64,000 nt of DNA from Nocardioides sp. SYSU D00065 (GTDB taxonomy: Bacteria; Actinomycetota; Actinomycetes; Propionibacteriales; Nocardioidaceae). The notes below the pieces were generated by a model. It saw only the letters and a program-made list of their open reading frames with translations, had not been told where the DNA came from and made no database searches. The position numbers were made by a program, and so were the translations under genes. The stretch covers positions 186,001 through 250,000 of the forward strand of contig NZ_JAFMSX010000003.1 in NCBI RefSeq assembly GCF_017916425.1, written 5' to 3'. This document shows, one piece after another, positions 1-8,753 of the stretch. The stretch's first letter is position 1. The number at the start of each line of letters is the position of its first letter.

Positions 1-2
1 GC

Positions 3-980
3 AGGCGGGGCAGCCGCGGCGGCGACCGGATCATGGTGCCGGAGGCCGACTTCACCTCGTACTACGGCCGGGCCATCGTCAAGCCGGCCCCGTGGGAGAA
101 GGACATCGCCTTCTACCTCTTCACCGGGGGTGTCGCGGCGGGCAGCTCGCTGCTGGCGGCGGGCGCCGACCTCACCGGCCGGCCGGGACTGCGCCGCGTG
201 GCGCGCCTGGGATCGCTCGGCGGCCTCGGTCTCAGCGTCGGCTTCCTGGTGCACGACCTGGGTCGACCGAGCCGGTTCCTCAACATGCTGCGCGTGGCCA
301 AGCTGACCTCGCCGATGTCGGTCGGCACCTGGATCCTCAGCCTGCACGGCCCCTTCGCCGCCCTGGCCTCGGCCGCCGAGGTCGTCTCGATGCTGCCGGC
401 CGGCTGGCAGCGGATCGGTCCGCTGCGGCTGGTGGCCGTGCTGGGGCGTCCCGCCGGACTGGTGGGCGCCCTCACGGCGACCCCGGTGGCGGCCTACACC
501 GCCGTCCTGCTCGCCGACACCGCGACGCCCGCCTGGCACTCCGCGCACGAGGAGCTGCCGTTCGTCTTCTGCGGCTCCGCCTCGGCGGCCTCGGGTGGGC
601 TCGGGCTGCTGGGGGCTCCGGTGGCCCAGGCCGGGCCCGCCCGGGCCTTCGCCGTGGGCGGGGCGCTGGTCGAGCTGGGCGCCGAGCGCCGGATGGAGCG
701 CTCGATGGGGCTGTCCGCGGAGACGCTGCACCACGGCAAGGCAGGACGCTGGATGCGGGCGAGCACCCTCCTGACCGCCGGCGGTGCGATCGGCGCGCTC
801 GTCGGGCGCCGCAGCCGGCTGCTGTCCGCGGTGTCGGGTGCCGCGCTGATGGCCGGCTCGCTGTGCACCCGGATGGGCGTCTACGAAGCGGGGCTCGCCT
901 CGGCGCGCGACCCCAAGTACACCGTCGTACCGCAGCGTGAACGGGTCGACCGGGGGGAACCGGTGCGTCACCGGCAGTAG
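3..980 (+). CDS. nrfD: NrfD/PsrC-family membrane subunit, 5' end cut by window
   Basis: Polytopic membrane subunit that passes electrons between a periplasmic or peripheral oxidoreductase and the quinone pool. After the first Met (base 33) the protein runs through a conserved opening (TSYYGRAIVKPAPWEKDIAFYLF), about eight hydrophobic segments, LGRPSRFLNMLRV and a C-terminal end PKYTVVPQRER, the pattern known for actinobacterial NrfD proteins encoded beside formate dehydrogenase. The frame stays open upstream of base 33 with a Gly/Arg-rich stretch, as seen in longer relatives, so the real start probably lies left of the window. The next gene is an oxalate/formate-type carrier, which supports a formate-oxidation setting. 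The partner dehydrogenase is inferred, not seen. Confidence 0.85.
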   Translation, partial: RRGSRGGDRIMVPEADFTSYYGRAIVKPAPWEKDIAFYLFTGGVAAGSSLLAAGADLTGRPGLRRVARLGSLGGLGLSVGFLVHDLGRPSRFLNMLRVAKLTSPMSVGTWILSLHGPFAALASAAEVVSMLPAGWQRIGPLRLVAVLGRPAGLVGALTATPVAAYTAVLLADTATPAWHSAHEELPFVFCGSASAASGGLGLLGAPVAQAGPARAFAVGGALVELGAERRMERSMGLSAETLHHGKAGRWMRASTLLTAGGAIGALVGRRSRLLSAVSGAALMAGSLCTRMGVYEAGLASARDPKYTVVPQRERVDRGEPVRHRQ

Positions 981-1012
981 TCCCACCCACGGGAGCAGTC
1001 AAGGAGAGCGGC

Positions 1013-2296
1013 ATGGCACACACCAACGAGGACGTCGATCCGGCCCGGTCCGGCACCGCGACCGGCAACCGCTGGCTGCTCGTCGCAGCCGGGCTGCTGC
1101 TGCAGTTCTCGATCGGCGCGGTCTACGCGTGGTCGGTCTTCGGCGGCGCTCTCGAGGACGCCGAGCCGTGGCAGCTCAGCAAGGTGCAGGCCTCGCTGCC
1201 GTTCACCGTCACCATCGGGATGATCTTCCTCGGCAGCTTCGTCGGCGGGCGGTTGCAGGACGCTCGCGGGCCGCGCATCGTGGCGCTCGTGGGCGGCGTG
1301 GTCTACGCCGCCGGCATCCTGCTGGCGTCCCTCACCAACGGCGAGGAGGACTACTGGCTGCTGATCCTGGGCTACGGCGTGATCAGCGGCTTCGGCCTCG
1401 GCGCCGCCTACATCGTGCCGATCGCGATGCTCCAGAAGTGGTTCCCCGACAAGAAGGGGCTGATCACCGGCCTCGCGGTCGGCGGCTTCGGCTTCGGAGC
1501 GGTGCTGACGTCGCCCGTCGCGCAGTGGCTCATCGACCGCGACCCCGACGACCCGACCGGCGCGTTCCTCCCGCTCGGCCTCGCCTACCTGCTGATGTCG
1601 CTGGTCGGCGCCTCGGTCTTCCGCAACCCGCCCACCGGCTACACCGTGCCGGGCCACGAGCCCGTCACCGACGCCGGCGGCGTCTCGGGGGACGGCAAGG
1701 ACTACACGCAGGGCGAGGCGCTGCGCACCCCCCAGTGGTACCTGCTGACCGCGATCCTGGCGCTCAGCGTGAGCGCCGGGATCTCGCTGATCTCGCAGGC
1801 CAAGACCAGTGCCACCGACATCGCCGGCTTCAGCGTCGGCGGGGCGGCCGCGCTCGTCGGCGTGCTGGCGATCTTCAACGGTGGCGGCAGGATCGTGTGG
1901 GCCGCGATCTCCGACTACATCGGCCGGATGCGCACGTTCGCTGCGATCCTGGTGCTGCAGGGGGTGTGCCTGATCCTGCTGCCGCACGCCGACAACGTGG
2001 CGTTCTTCGCGGTGCTCGCCGCCATCGTCTACCTCTGCTACGGCGGCACGTTCGGCACGATGCCGGCGACCGCCGGGGACTTCTTCGGGGTGCGCAACGC
2101 CGGCGCCATCTACGGCCTGATGCTCATCGGGTGGAGCGTCGGCGGCATCATCGGGCCGGTGATCGCCTCGGCCCTCATCGGCGACGACAAGGCCTACACG
2201 GTGGCCTACACCACCATCGGCGTCATCGCACTGGCCTCGGTGCTGCTCACCGTGGTGACCAAGGTCCCCGCGGGGCGGCGCGTCGACCACGGCTGA
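1013..2296 (+). CDS. MFS transporter, oxalate/formate antiporter (OFA) family
   Basis: Predicted 12-helix major facilitator, 427 aa. The N-terminal pattern (LLLQFSIGAVYAWSVF), a Gly-rich helix (GFGLGAAYIVPIAMLQKWFPDKKG) and FNGGGRIVWAAISDYIGR match the OFA branch, whose members exchange small carboxylates such as oxalate, formate or lactate. The ATG is preceded by a good Shine-Dalgarno (AGGAGA at about 1002) and lies 32 bp after nrfD, so the two may be one transcript. Formate or a related monocarboxylate is the most likely substrate given the neighbour, but the family also includes lactate carriers. Confidence 0.85.
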   Translation: MAHTNEDVDPARSGTATGNRWLLVAAGLLLQFSIGAVYAWSVFGGALEDAEPWQLSKVQASLPFTVTIGMIFLGSFVGGRLQDARGPRIVALVGGVVYAAGILLASLTNGEEDYWLLILGYGVISGFGLGAAYIVPIAMLQKWFPDKKGLITGLAVGGFGFGAVLTSPVAQWLIDRDPDDPTGAFLPLGLAYLLMSLVGASVFRNPPTGYTVPGHEPVTDAGGVSGDGKDYTQGEALRTPQWYLLTAILALSVSAGISLISQAKTSATDIAGFSVGGAAALVGVLAIFNGGGRIVWAAISDYIGRMRTFAAILVLQGVCLILLPHADNVAFFAVLAAIVYLCYGGTFGTMPATAGDFFGVRNAGAIYGLMLIGWSVGGIIGPVIASALIGDDKAYTVAYTTIGVIALASVLLTVVTKVPAGRRVDHG

Positions 2297-2365
2297 ACCA
2301 CGGCCGGTCACGGCCGAGCCACGTCGACGCGCAGGTCCTCGCGGGCCGAGCCCTAGGCTCTGTGC

Positions 2366-3754
2366 GTGAGCGCTGTCGCCTGGGGTACGCCGAGCGCGCG
2401 CGGGGTCGTGGCCGCCGCCACCCTCGGGTCGGGGCTGACCCTGCTGGACGGCACGGTCGTCAACGTCGCCCTCCGCTCGATGGGGGAGGACCTCGACGCG
2501 TCGCTGTCGCAGCTGCAGTGGATCACCAACGGCTACTTCCTCTCGCTCGCCTCGCTGATCCTCCTCGGCGGGTCGCTGGGCGACCGGCTCGGACGGCGGC
2601 GCGTCTTCGTGATCGGCACCGTCTGGTTCGCGCTCGCCTCCCTCCTGTGCGGGCTGGCCCCCAGCGCCGAGGTGCTGGTGCTCGCCCGGGTGCTGCAGGG
2701 CGTCGGCGGCGCGCTGCTCACGCCCGGCAGCCTGGCGATGATCCAGGGCGCCTTCCGACCCGAGGACCGCAGCCGGGCGATCGGCGCGTGGTCCGGTCTC
2801 GGCGGCATCGCGACCGCCCTCGGACCGCTCGTCGGCGGGCTGCTCATCGACCACGCCTCCTGGCGCTGGATCTTCCTCATCAACCTGCCGCTCGCCGTCG
2901 TGACGGTGTGGCTCGCGCAGCGCTGGGTGCCCGAGACCCGCGACCCGCGCGCCCAGGGCCGCTTCGACGTCCCCGGCGCGGTGCTCGCCTCGTTGGCGCT
3001 GGCCGGCACCACCTGGGCGCTGACCGACGCCGGCGGGGCAGCGACCTGGTGGGCGGCGGCCGTCGGGGTCACGGCCGCGGTGGCGTTCGTCGCGGTCGAA
3101 CGACGGGCCGCGGAGCCGATGGTGCCCCTCCGTCTGTTCACCGAGCGCACCTTCAGCGCCGCGAACCTGATGACGCTGCTCGTCTACGCCGCCCTCGGGG
3201 CGATCCTGTTCTTCCTCGTCCTGCAGCTGCAGACCGTCGGGGGCTACAGCGCCCTCGAGGCCGGGCTGGCGACGCTGCCCGTCACCGCCTGCATGCTGCT
3301 GCTCGCCGCCAGGGGCGGTGCCCTCGGCGAGCGCATCGGACCGCGCATCCCGATGACCTTCGGGCCGGTGGTGATGGCGGCCGGCACCCTCTGGCTGCTC
3401 GCCGTGGGACCCGGCGTCACCTGGTGGCGCGACGTCGCACCGGGCCTGACCGTCTTCGGCCTCGGCCTGGCGCTCATGGTCGCTCCGCTCACCGCGACGG
3501 TGCTCGCGGCAGCCCCCGACGAGGTGGCCGGGGTGGCCAGCGGCATCAACAACGCCGTCGCGCGAGCCGGCTCCCTGCTCGCCGTCGCCGCGCTGCCCAT
3601 GGCCGTCGGGCTCGCCGGCGACGACTATCGCGACCCGGCGCGGTTCGACGCGTCGTACGGCACCGCCATGACGGCCTGCGCGGTGCTGCTGATCCTCGGC
3701 GGGGCGGTCTCCTGGTTCACCATCCCCCGCCGTGTCCGTACGGCGCCTGCCTAG
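2366..3754 (+). CDS. MFS drug exporter, DHA2 (14-TM) family
   Basis: 462-aa major facilitator of the drug:H+ antiporter-2 type. The first helix carries the family motif (TLLDGTVVNVALRSM), followed by GDRLGRRRVF (motif A) and the motif C-type region around PLVGGLLIDHASWRWIFLINLP. Substrate cannot be read from sequence. Start chosen as GTG 2366 because a -10-like TAGGCT (2354-2359) ends 6 nt before it and no Shine-Dalgarno is present, suggesting a leaderless mRNA. A separate leaderless-type promoter also precedes the next gene. Confidence 0.85.
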   Translation: MSAVAWGTPSARGVVAAATLGSGLTLLDGTVVNVALRSMGEDLDASLSQLQWITNGYFLSLASLILLGGSLGDRLGRRRVFVIGTVWFALASLLCGLAPSAEVLVLARVLQGVGGALLTPGSLAMIQGAFRPEDRSRAIGAWSGLGGIATALGPLVGGLLIDHASWRWIFLINLPLAVVTVWLAQRWVPETRDPRAQGRFDVPGAVLASLALAGTTWALTDAGGAATWWAAAVGVTAAVAFVAVERRAAEPMVPLRLFTERTFSAANLMTLLVYAALGAILFFLVLQLQTVGGYSALEAGLATLPVTACMLLLAARGGALGERIGPRIPMTFGPVVMAAGTLWLLAVGPGVTWWRDVAPGLTVFGLGLALMVAPLTATVLAAAPDEVAGVASGINNAVARAGSLLAVAALPMAVGLAGDDYRDPARFDASYGTAMTACAVLLILGGAVSWFTIPRRVRTAPA

Positions 3755-3763
3755 AGTCGTGGC

Positions 3764-4999
3764 ATGACTGCACGACGTCGAGCAGGAGCGGCGGCCGCGG
3801 CCGCCCTCGCCCTGGTGCTCGTCGCGTGCGGCGGGTCGGCGGAGACCGGCGAGCCCGGCCCGACGCCCGGGCCGGCGACGACGAGCGCACCCACCGACGA
3901 GTCCTCGGACGGACCGCCCGCGTCCTCCACCGCGCCGATCGCGGACCCCGCGCACGCCGTCGACCTGCCGGGTCCGCGGCGAGGGCGGCTGTGGAGCGCC
4001 GACATCCTCCTCCAGTGGGACCGCCCGCTCGACGACGCGCTGGTCGAGCGGATCGAGAAGCTCGACGGGGTCGCGCACACCGAGCGCATCGGCCTGGGCC
4101 AGGTCAGCCTCGAGAACCGCGTGCTCACCGTCGCCGCGGTCGACCCGGCCGACTACCGACACTTCACCCGGGCCGACGTCGCCGACCTGCAGGAGGCCTG
4201 GGAGCGCGTCGCAGGCGGGGAGCTGGCGATCGACGAGACGGTCGCCCGGCGGCTGGCCGACGAGGACGGCACGATCCGCCTCGGCAGCGACGAGGCGGCC
4301 CCGCGCCTGCACGTGGGCGCGTACACGCCGCAGGTGCCCACCATCGACCTGGTCGTCAACACCGCCTGGGCCGAGGACATCGAGATGTCCACCGACAACG
4401 GGCTCCTGATCTCCACCGACGGCACCACGCCTGCCACCATCCGCCGGCCCCTGGAGCGGCTGGTCGGTCGCGACGTCTCGGTCCAGATGCTCGACGTGGC
4501 CTCGCGGCTGGGGCTCGACCCGGACGCCAAGCTCACCGCGATCCCCACCGGCGACACGCTCGGCAGCCTGGTCGGCACCTACCACTACCGGGTCCTCGGC
4601 GGCGGCCGGATCGCGCCCGACCCGGCGTGGGTGGCCGCCAACATCCGCACCGGGGTCGTGCCGATCCTCGGGAGCGTCACGTGCCACAAGGACCTGTTCC
4701 CGCAGCTGCGCGCCGCGCTGCTGGAGGTGCAGCAGCGTGGTCTCGCCGACGAGATCCACCCCGACGAGTACGCCGGCTGCTACTACCCGCGCTTCATCGC
4801 CGACACTACGACGCTGTCCAACCACTCCTTCGGCCTCGCGCTGGACCTCAACGTGCCGGGCAACCTGCGGGGAACGGCCGGCGCGATCGACCGCGACGTG
4901 GTCGAGATCTTCAAGACGTGGGGCTTCGCCTGGGGCGGCGACTGGAGCTGGACCGACCCGATGCACTTCGAGCTCAGCGAGGTCAAGGCGGTCGGCTAG
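3764..4999 (+). CDS. M15-family D-Ala-D-Ala carboxypeptidase-like lipoprotein
   Basis: Secreted zinc peptidase-like protein, 411 aa. A short signal sequence ends in a lipobox-like VACGG, followed by a Ser/Thr/Pro-rich linker, so it is probably a membrane-anchored lipoprotein outside the cell. The C-terminal domain shows the M15/VanY metal site: NHSFGLALDLN (His354, Asp361) and MHFE (His401). The family cleaves peptidoglycan stem peptides. The roughly 300-residue middle region is not recognised. TAGAGT at 3752-3757 lies 6 nt before the ATG (leaderless type). Confidence 0.82.
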   Translation: MTARRRAGAAAAAALALVLVACGGSAETGEPGPTPGPATTSAPTDESSDGPPASSTAPIADPAHAVDLPGPRRGRLWSADILLQWDRPLDDALVERIEKLDGVAHTERIGLGQVSLENRVLTVAAVDPADYRHFTRADVADLQEAWERVAGGELAIDETVARRLADEDGTIRLGSDEAAPRLHVGAYTPQVPTIDLVVNTAWAEDIEMSTDNGLLISTDGTTPATIRRPLERLVGRDVSVQMLDVASRLGLDPDAKLTAIPTGDTLGSLVGTYHYRVLGGGRIAPDPAWVAANIRTGVVPILGSVTCHKDLFPQLRAALLEVQQRGLADEIHPDEYAGCYYPRFIADTTTLSNHSFGLALDLNVPGNLRGTAGAIDRDVVEIFKTWGFAWGGDWSWTDPMHFELSEVKAVG

Positions 5000-5012
5000 C
5001 TAGGGTCGGCGC

Positions 5013-5990
5013 ATGCGCGCTGTCCAGGTCGTCACGCCCACCGGTCCCGCCGACGTCGAGGTCCGCGAGGTCGACGCGCCCACCCCCGGACCGCACGACG
5101 TGCTGGTCGAGGTGCACCGCGTGGGTGTGGCGTTCCCCGACCTGCTGATGAGCCGCGGGGAGTACCAGGTCAAGCCCGAGTTGCCGTTCACCCTCGGCGT
5201 CGACTTCGCCGGGGTCGTGCTGGACCCGGGCTCCCCGGAGTCGAGCGGCTTCACCGTCGGCCAGCGCGTCGCCGGCGTCAACCTCCACGGCGGGGCGGCC
5301 GAGCAGGTCGCCAATCCGGCGATATTCACCTTCGCGCTGCCCGACGCGCTGTCGTACGACGAGGGCGCCGCGCTGCCGATGAACTACCTGACGGCGCTGT
5401 TCGCGCTCGAGGAGCGTGGGGGTCTGCGCGAGGGCGAGACCGTCCTCGTGCACGGCGCGGCGGGAGGGGTCGGCACGGCGAGCCTCCAGGTCGCCAGAGG
5501 TCTCGGCGCCCGGACCATCGCGGTGGTCAGCACCGAGGAGAAGGCGGCCTTCGCCCGCGCCGCCGGAGCCGACGAGACGGTCGTCGGCCGCGACTTCAGG
5601 GACGCGGTCCGGGACCTGACCGGCGGCAGGGGCGTCGACGTGGTGGTCGACGTGGTGGGCGGGGACGCCTTCACCGACTCCCTGCGGTGCCTGGCCGAGC
5701 AGGGCCGCGTGCTGGTCGTGGGCTTCGCCGCCGGTCAGGGGATCCCCGAGGTCAGGGTCAACCGGCTGCTGCTGGGCAACACCGACGTGCGCGGTGTCGG
5801 CTGGGGCGCGTACGCGATGACCCGTCCGGGCTACATGCAGCGGCAGTGGCACCGGCTGGCGCCGATGATCGAGTCCGGGATCGTCCGGCCCCCGATCGGC
5901 GCGACCTACGACCTCGCGGACTTCGGGCGGGCGCTCGTGGACATGGACGGGCGTCGCACCCTCGGCAAGTCGGTCGTGCGGGTGCGCTGA
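5013..5990 (+). CDS. NADPH:quinone oxidoreductase family (MDR superfamily)
   Basis: 325-aa medium-chain dehydrogenase/reductase without the structural zinc lobe. It has an N-terminal GroES-like domain and a Rossmann domain with GAAGGVG at residues 148-154; the following EEKAAFARAAGADE pattern is typical of the quinone oxidoreductase/enoyl reductase branch. It likely reduces quinones or enones with NADPH; the substrate is unknown. TAGGGT at 5001-5006 ends 6 nt before the ATG, so leaderless expression is likely, with no need for co-transcription with the upstream peptidase. Confidence 0.85.
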   Translation: MRAVQVVTPTGPADVEVREVDAPTPGPHDVLVEVHRVGVAFPDLLMSRGEYQVKPELPFTLGVDFAGVVLDPGSPESSGFTVGQRVAGVNLHGGAAEQVANPAIFTFALPDALSYDEGAALPMNYLTALFALEERGGLREGETVLVHGAAGGVGTASLQVARGLGARTIAVVSTEEKAAFARAAGADETVVGRDFRDAVRDLTGGRGVDVVVDVVGGDAFTDSLRCLAEQGRVLVVGFAAGQGIPEVRVNRLLLGNTDVRGVGWGAYAMTRPGYMQRQWHRLAPMIESGIVRPPIGATYDLADFGRALVDMDGRRTLGKSVVRVR

Positions 5991-6039
5991 CCCCCCGCGT
6001 CGGGCGCCCGGGTGGGTGGTCGGGGCTAGGGTCGGGCGC

Positions 6040-7983
6040 GTGACGATCCTCGACGCCGCCCGCGAGGGCATGAACCCCGACATCCGCCCGCAGGACGACC
6101 TCTTCGGCCACGTCAACGGCCGCTGGCTGGACGAGACGGAGATCCCGTCCGACAAGTCGAGCTGGGGTGCGTTCATCGCGCTGGCCGATGCCGCCGAGCA
6201 GCAGGTGCGCGACATCATCACCGAGCTCGCCGACCGGCCCCGTGACGAGCTCGACGACGACGAGCGCAAGATCGGGGACCTGTTCGCCTCCTTCATGGAC
6301 ACCGAGACGATCGAGGCCAAGGGGCTCGACCCGATCCGCGGGCTGCTCGAGCGTGCCTCCTCGATCGGCGACCTGACGGAGCTCGCGGCGTTCCTCGGCA
6401 TGTACGAGCGCATCGGCGGGCCCGGCCTCTTCGGGTCCTACATCACCCCCGACCGCGCCGACGCCTCCCGCAACATCGTCTACCTCGCCCAGGGCGGCCT
6501 CGGGCTGCCCGACGAGTCCTACTACCGCGAGGACAAGTTCGCCGAGATCCGCGAGAAGTACCGCGACTACCTCACCACGCTGCTGCGGCTCAGCGAGCAC
6601 GCCGACCCCGAGGGCGCGGCGGCCAGGGTGCTGGCGTACGAGACCCGGCTGGCCGAGGGCCACTGGGAGGCCGCCGAGACGCGCGACGTGCAGAAGACCA
6701 CCAACCACAAGAGCCTCGACGAGCTGCGCGAGCTGTGCCCGGCGTTCGACTGGATCACCTACGTCACCGGCCTCGGCGGCACCGAGGAGATGCTGCGCAC
6801 GACGATCGTCATGCAGCCCGACTTCTTCTCCCACCTCTCGACGGTGCTCGAGGAGACCCCGCTGGAGACCTGGCACGACATCCTGCACGTGCGGATCGTG
6901 CGCAGCTCCGCGGCGTACCTCCCCGACGAGTTCGTCGAGGCCAACTTCGACTTCTACGGCCGGACCCTCAACGGCACCCCCGAGCTGCGCGCCCGCTGGA
7001 AGCGCGGCGTCGACTTCGTCGAGGGCGCGATCGGCGAGGCCGTCGGCAAGGTCTACGTCTCCCGCCACTTCCCGCCGACCTCGAAGCAGATGATGGACGA
7101 GCTGGTAGCCAACCTCGTCACGGCCTACCGCCGCTCGATCGAGGCGCTGGACTGGATGGGCGAGGACACCAAGCAGAAGGCCTACGACAAGCTCGACCGC
7201 TTCTACCCCAAGATCGGCTATCCGGCGCAGTTCCGGGACTACTCCGTGCTCACGATCTCGCCCGACGACCTGATGGGCAACGTCGCGTCGGCCTCGGCGT
7301 TCGAGACCGATCGCCAGCTCGAGAAGGTCGGCCAGCCCGTCGACCGCGACGAGTGGCTGATGCTGCCGCAGACCGTCAACGCCTACTACCACCCGGGCAC
7401 CAACGAGATCTGCTTCCCGGCCGCGATCCTGCAGCCCCCGTTCTTCAGCCCCGACGCGGAGCCGGCGGAGAACTACGGCGGCATCGGCGCGGTGATCGGC
7501 CACGAGATCGGGCACGGCTTCGACGACCAGGGCGCGCAGTACGACGGCGACGGCAACCTGCACGACTGGTGGACCGCCGACGACAAGACCGCCTTCGAGG
7601 CCAAGTCGCAGGCTCTGGTCGCGCAGTACGACGCCTTCGAGCCGCGCAACCTGCCCGGCGAGCACGTCAACGGCAGCCTCACGGTGGGCGAGAACATCGG
7701 CGACCTGGGCGGCCTGACCATCGCCCACAAGGCGTTCGTCCTCAGCCAGGGCGGGGAGGCCTCGGTCGAGGACCGGCGCACGCTGTTCCTCAACTGGGCG
7801 CACGTGTGGCGCACCAAGCGCCGCAAGGAGCAGGAGCTGCAGTACCTCACGATCGACCCGCACAGCCCGGCGGAGTTCCGCGCCAACATCGTGCGCAACC
7901 TCGACGAGTTCCACGAGGTGTTCGAGACCCGGCCCGGCGACGGCCTCTGGCTCGAGCCGGAGGCACGCGTCCGGATCTGGTAA
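6040..7983 (+). CDS. M13-family metallopeptidase (neprilysin/PepO type)
   Basis: Zinc endopeptidase of the neprilysin family, 647 aa from the GTG at 6040. The catalytic helix VIGHEIGHGFDD gives HExxH (His488, Glu489, His492), and ENIGD supplies the third ligand (Glu551). The conserved NEICFPAAILQPPFF and the C-terminal EFRANIVRNLDEFHE are also present. No signal peptide is visible, so it is probably cytoplasmic, like many actinobacterial members. Base 6016 is a longer possible start, but TAGGGT at 6027-6032 lies 7 nt before GTG 6040, which favours the shorter leaderless form. Confidence 0.92.
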   Translation: MTILDAAREGMNPDIRPQDDLFGHVNGRWLDETEIPSDKSSWGAFIALADAAEQQVRDIITELADRPRDELDDDERKIGDLFASFMDTETIEAKGLDPIRGLLERASSIGDLTELAAFLGMYERIGGPGLFGSYITPDRADASRNIVYLAQGGLGLPDESYYREDKFAEIREKYRDYLTTLLRLSEHADPEGAAARVLAYETRLAEGHWEAAETRDVQKTTNHKSLDELRELCPAFDWITYVTGLGGTEEMLRTTIVMQPDFFSHLSTVLEETPLETWHDILHVRIVRSSAAYLPDEFVEANFDFYGRTLNGTPELRARWKRGVDFVEGAIGEAVGKVYVSRHFPPTSKQMMDELVANLVTAYRRSIEALDWMGEDTKQKAYDKLDRFYPKIGYPAQFRDYSVLTISPDDLMGNVASASAFETDRQLEKVGQPVDRDEWLMLPQTVNAYYHPGTNEICFPAAILQPPFFSPDAEPAENYGGIGAVIGHEIGHGFDDQGAQYDGDGNLHDWWTADDKTAFEAKSQALVAQYDAFEPRNLPGEHVNGSLTVGENIGDLGGLTIAHKAFVLSQGGEASVEDRRTLFLNWAHVWRTKRRKEQELQYLTIDPHSPAEFRANIVRNLDEFHEVFETRPGDGLWLEPEARVRIW

Positions 7984-7999
7984 GCAAGCGGTGATTCCG

Positions 8000-8044
8000 A
8001 CGGCTCGGGCCCCGGACCCCGATGGGGTCCGGGGCCCGAGCCGT
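8000..8044. terminator. bidirectional hairpin terminator
   Basis: Perfect 21-bp stem (8000-8020 with 8024-8044) closed by a 3-nt loop (GAT), extremely G+C-rich, in the 65-bp gap between the convergent M13 peptidase and collagen-like genes. There is no clear T-run, as is common in actinobacterial terminators. It would serve both strands. Confidence 0.8.
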
Positions 8045-8048
8045 GCCG

Positions 8049-8633
8049 TCAGTTCGCGACGGACGCGCAGACGACGTCCAGGGTGAGGACCTGAGGCGTC
8101 ACCGGCAGGGCGTTGAGACCGGTCGCGGTGAAGGCCGTCTCGCTCGTGCGGGTGACCTGGCTGAACAGCTGGTTGAGGCTGGCGAGCGGCGCAGAGCCGT
8201 AGGACGCCGTGGCCGACAGCGCCTTCTTCCCCTCCGCGCAGGCGGCCGCCACGGTCCCGGTGCCGCTGAGCGCGGGAATCGGCACGGTCCGCCGGACGAC
8301 CTCGAGGCCGCTCAGCCCGGGCAGGCCGGCCAGTCCCTGGATGCCCGGGAGACCCTGGGCACCGGCAGCGCCCGCGGGCCCCGCGGGTCCCGTCGCACCG
8401 CGCGGGCCGGCCGGTCCGGCGGGGCCCGTCGAGCCCTTGAGCTTGGCGGCGGCCGCGGTCGAGAGGTCCTTGACCTTGAGCGAGCGGTTCTTCACGTCGC
8501 GGCTGGTGATCGTGCCGTCCTTGATCTGCTTGCCGGTGATCAACATCGACGCGGTGGCGCCCGCGCCGGCGGAGAGGACGAGGGCGATGACGGCGACAGC
8601 GATGGCGAGTCCGGTGCGCGATGTTGATCTCAT
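8049..8633 (-). CDS. collagen-like secreted/membrane-anchored protein
   Basis: 194 aa. The N-terminus is a signal or anchor helix (TGLAIAVAVIALVLSAGAG), then a short segment GKQIKDGTITSRDVKNRSLK that resembles a motif shared by many actinobacterial surface proteins, then 14 Gly-X-Y triplets (residues about 66-107, Pro-rich), and a C-terminal domain of about 85 residues with two Cys. The triplets should form a collagen-like stalk; the C-terminal domain may trimerise or bind something. Start at ATG 8633 because a purine-rich site (ACGGAG) precedes it and the signal sequence begins there. Transcribed toward the strong hairpin at 8000-8044. Confidence 0.78.
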   Translation of the reverse strand: MRSTSRTGLAIAVAVIALVLSAGAGATASMLITGKQIKDGTITSRDVKNRSLKVKDLSTAAAAKLKGSTGPAGPAGPRGATGPAGPAGAAGAQGLPGIQGLAGLPGLSGLEVVRRTVPIPALSGTGTVAAACAEGKKALSATASYGSAPLASLNQLFSQVTRTSETAFTATGLNALPVTPQVLTLDVVCASVAN

Positions 8634-8753
8634 GGGGGAACTCCGTAACAGATGTGGGGGTGATGTTGCCTGGGAGAGTAGGGCGCGCCGACGCGTGCCG
8701 CGTGTCCTTTCCCGATTTCCGCGGGCCCGCCGCCCGCGCGGTTGAATGTCGGC

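Noticed and set aside
968..4966. Very long open frame on the minus strand opposite the MFS and peptidase genes
   Set aside because: Low-complexity Arg/Asp/Glu/His-rich translation, typical of the antisense frame in G+C-rich coding DNA; the + strand genes show clear family motifs.
6016..6039. Longer start for the M13 peptidase
   Set aside because: It would begin upstream of the probable -10 box at 6027-6032 and adds residues not typical of the family.
8742..8753. TTG start for comB
   Set aside because: The bases better fit a -10-like TTGAAT serving the GTG at 8754, and the extra residues are not conserved-looking.
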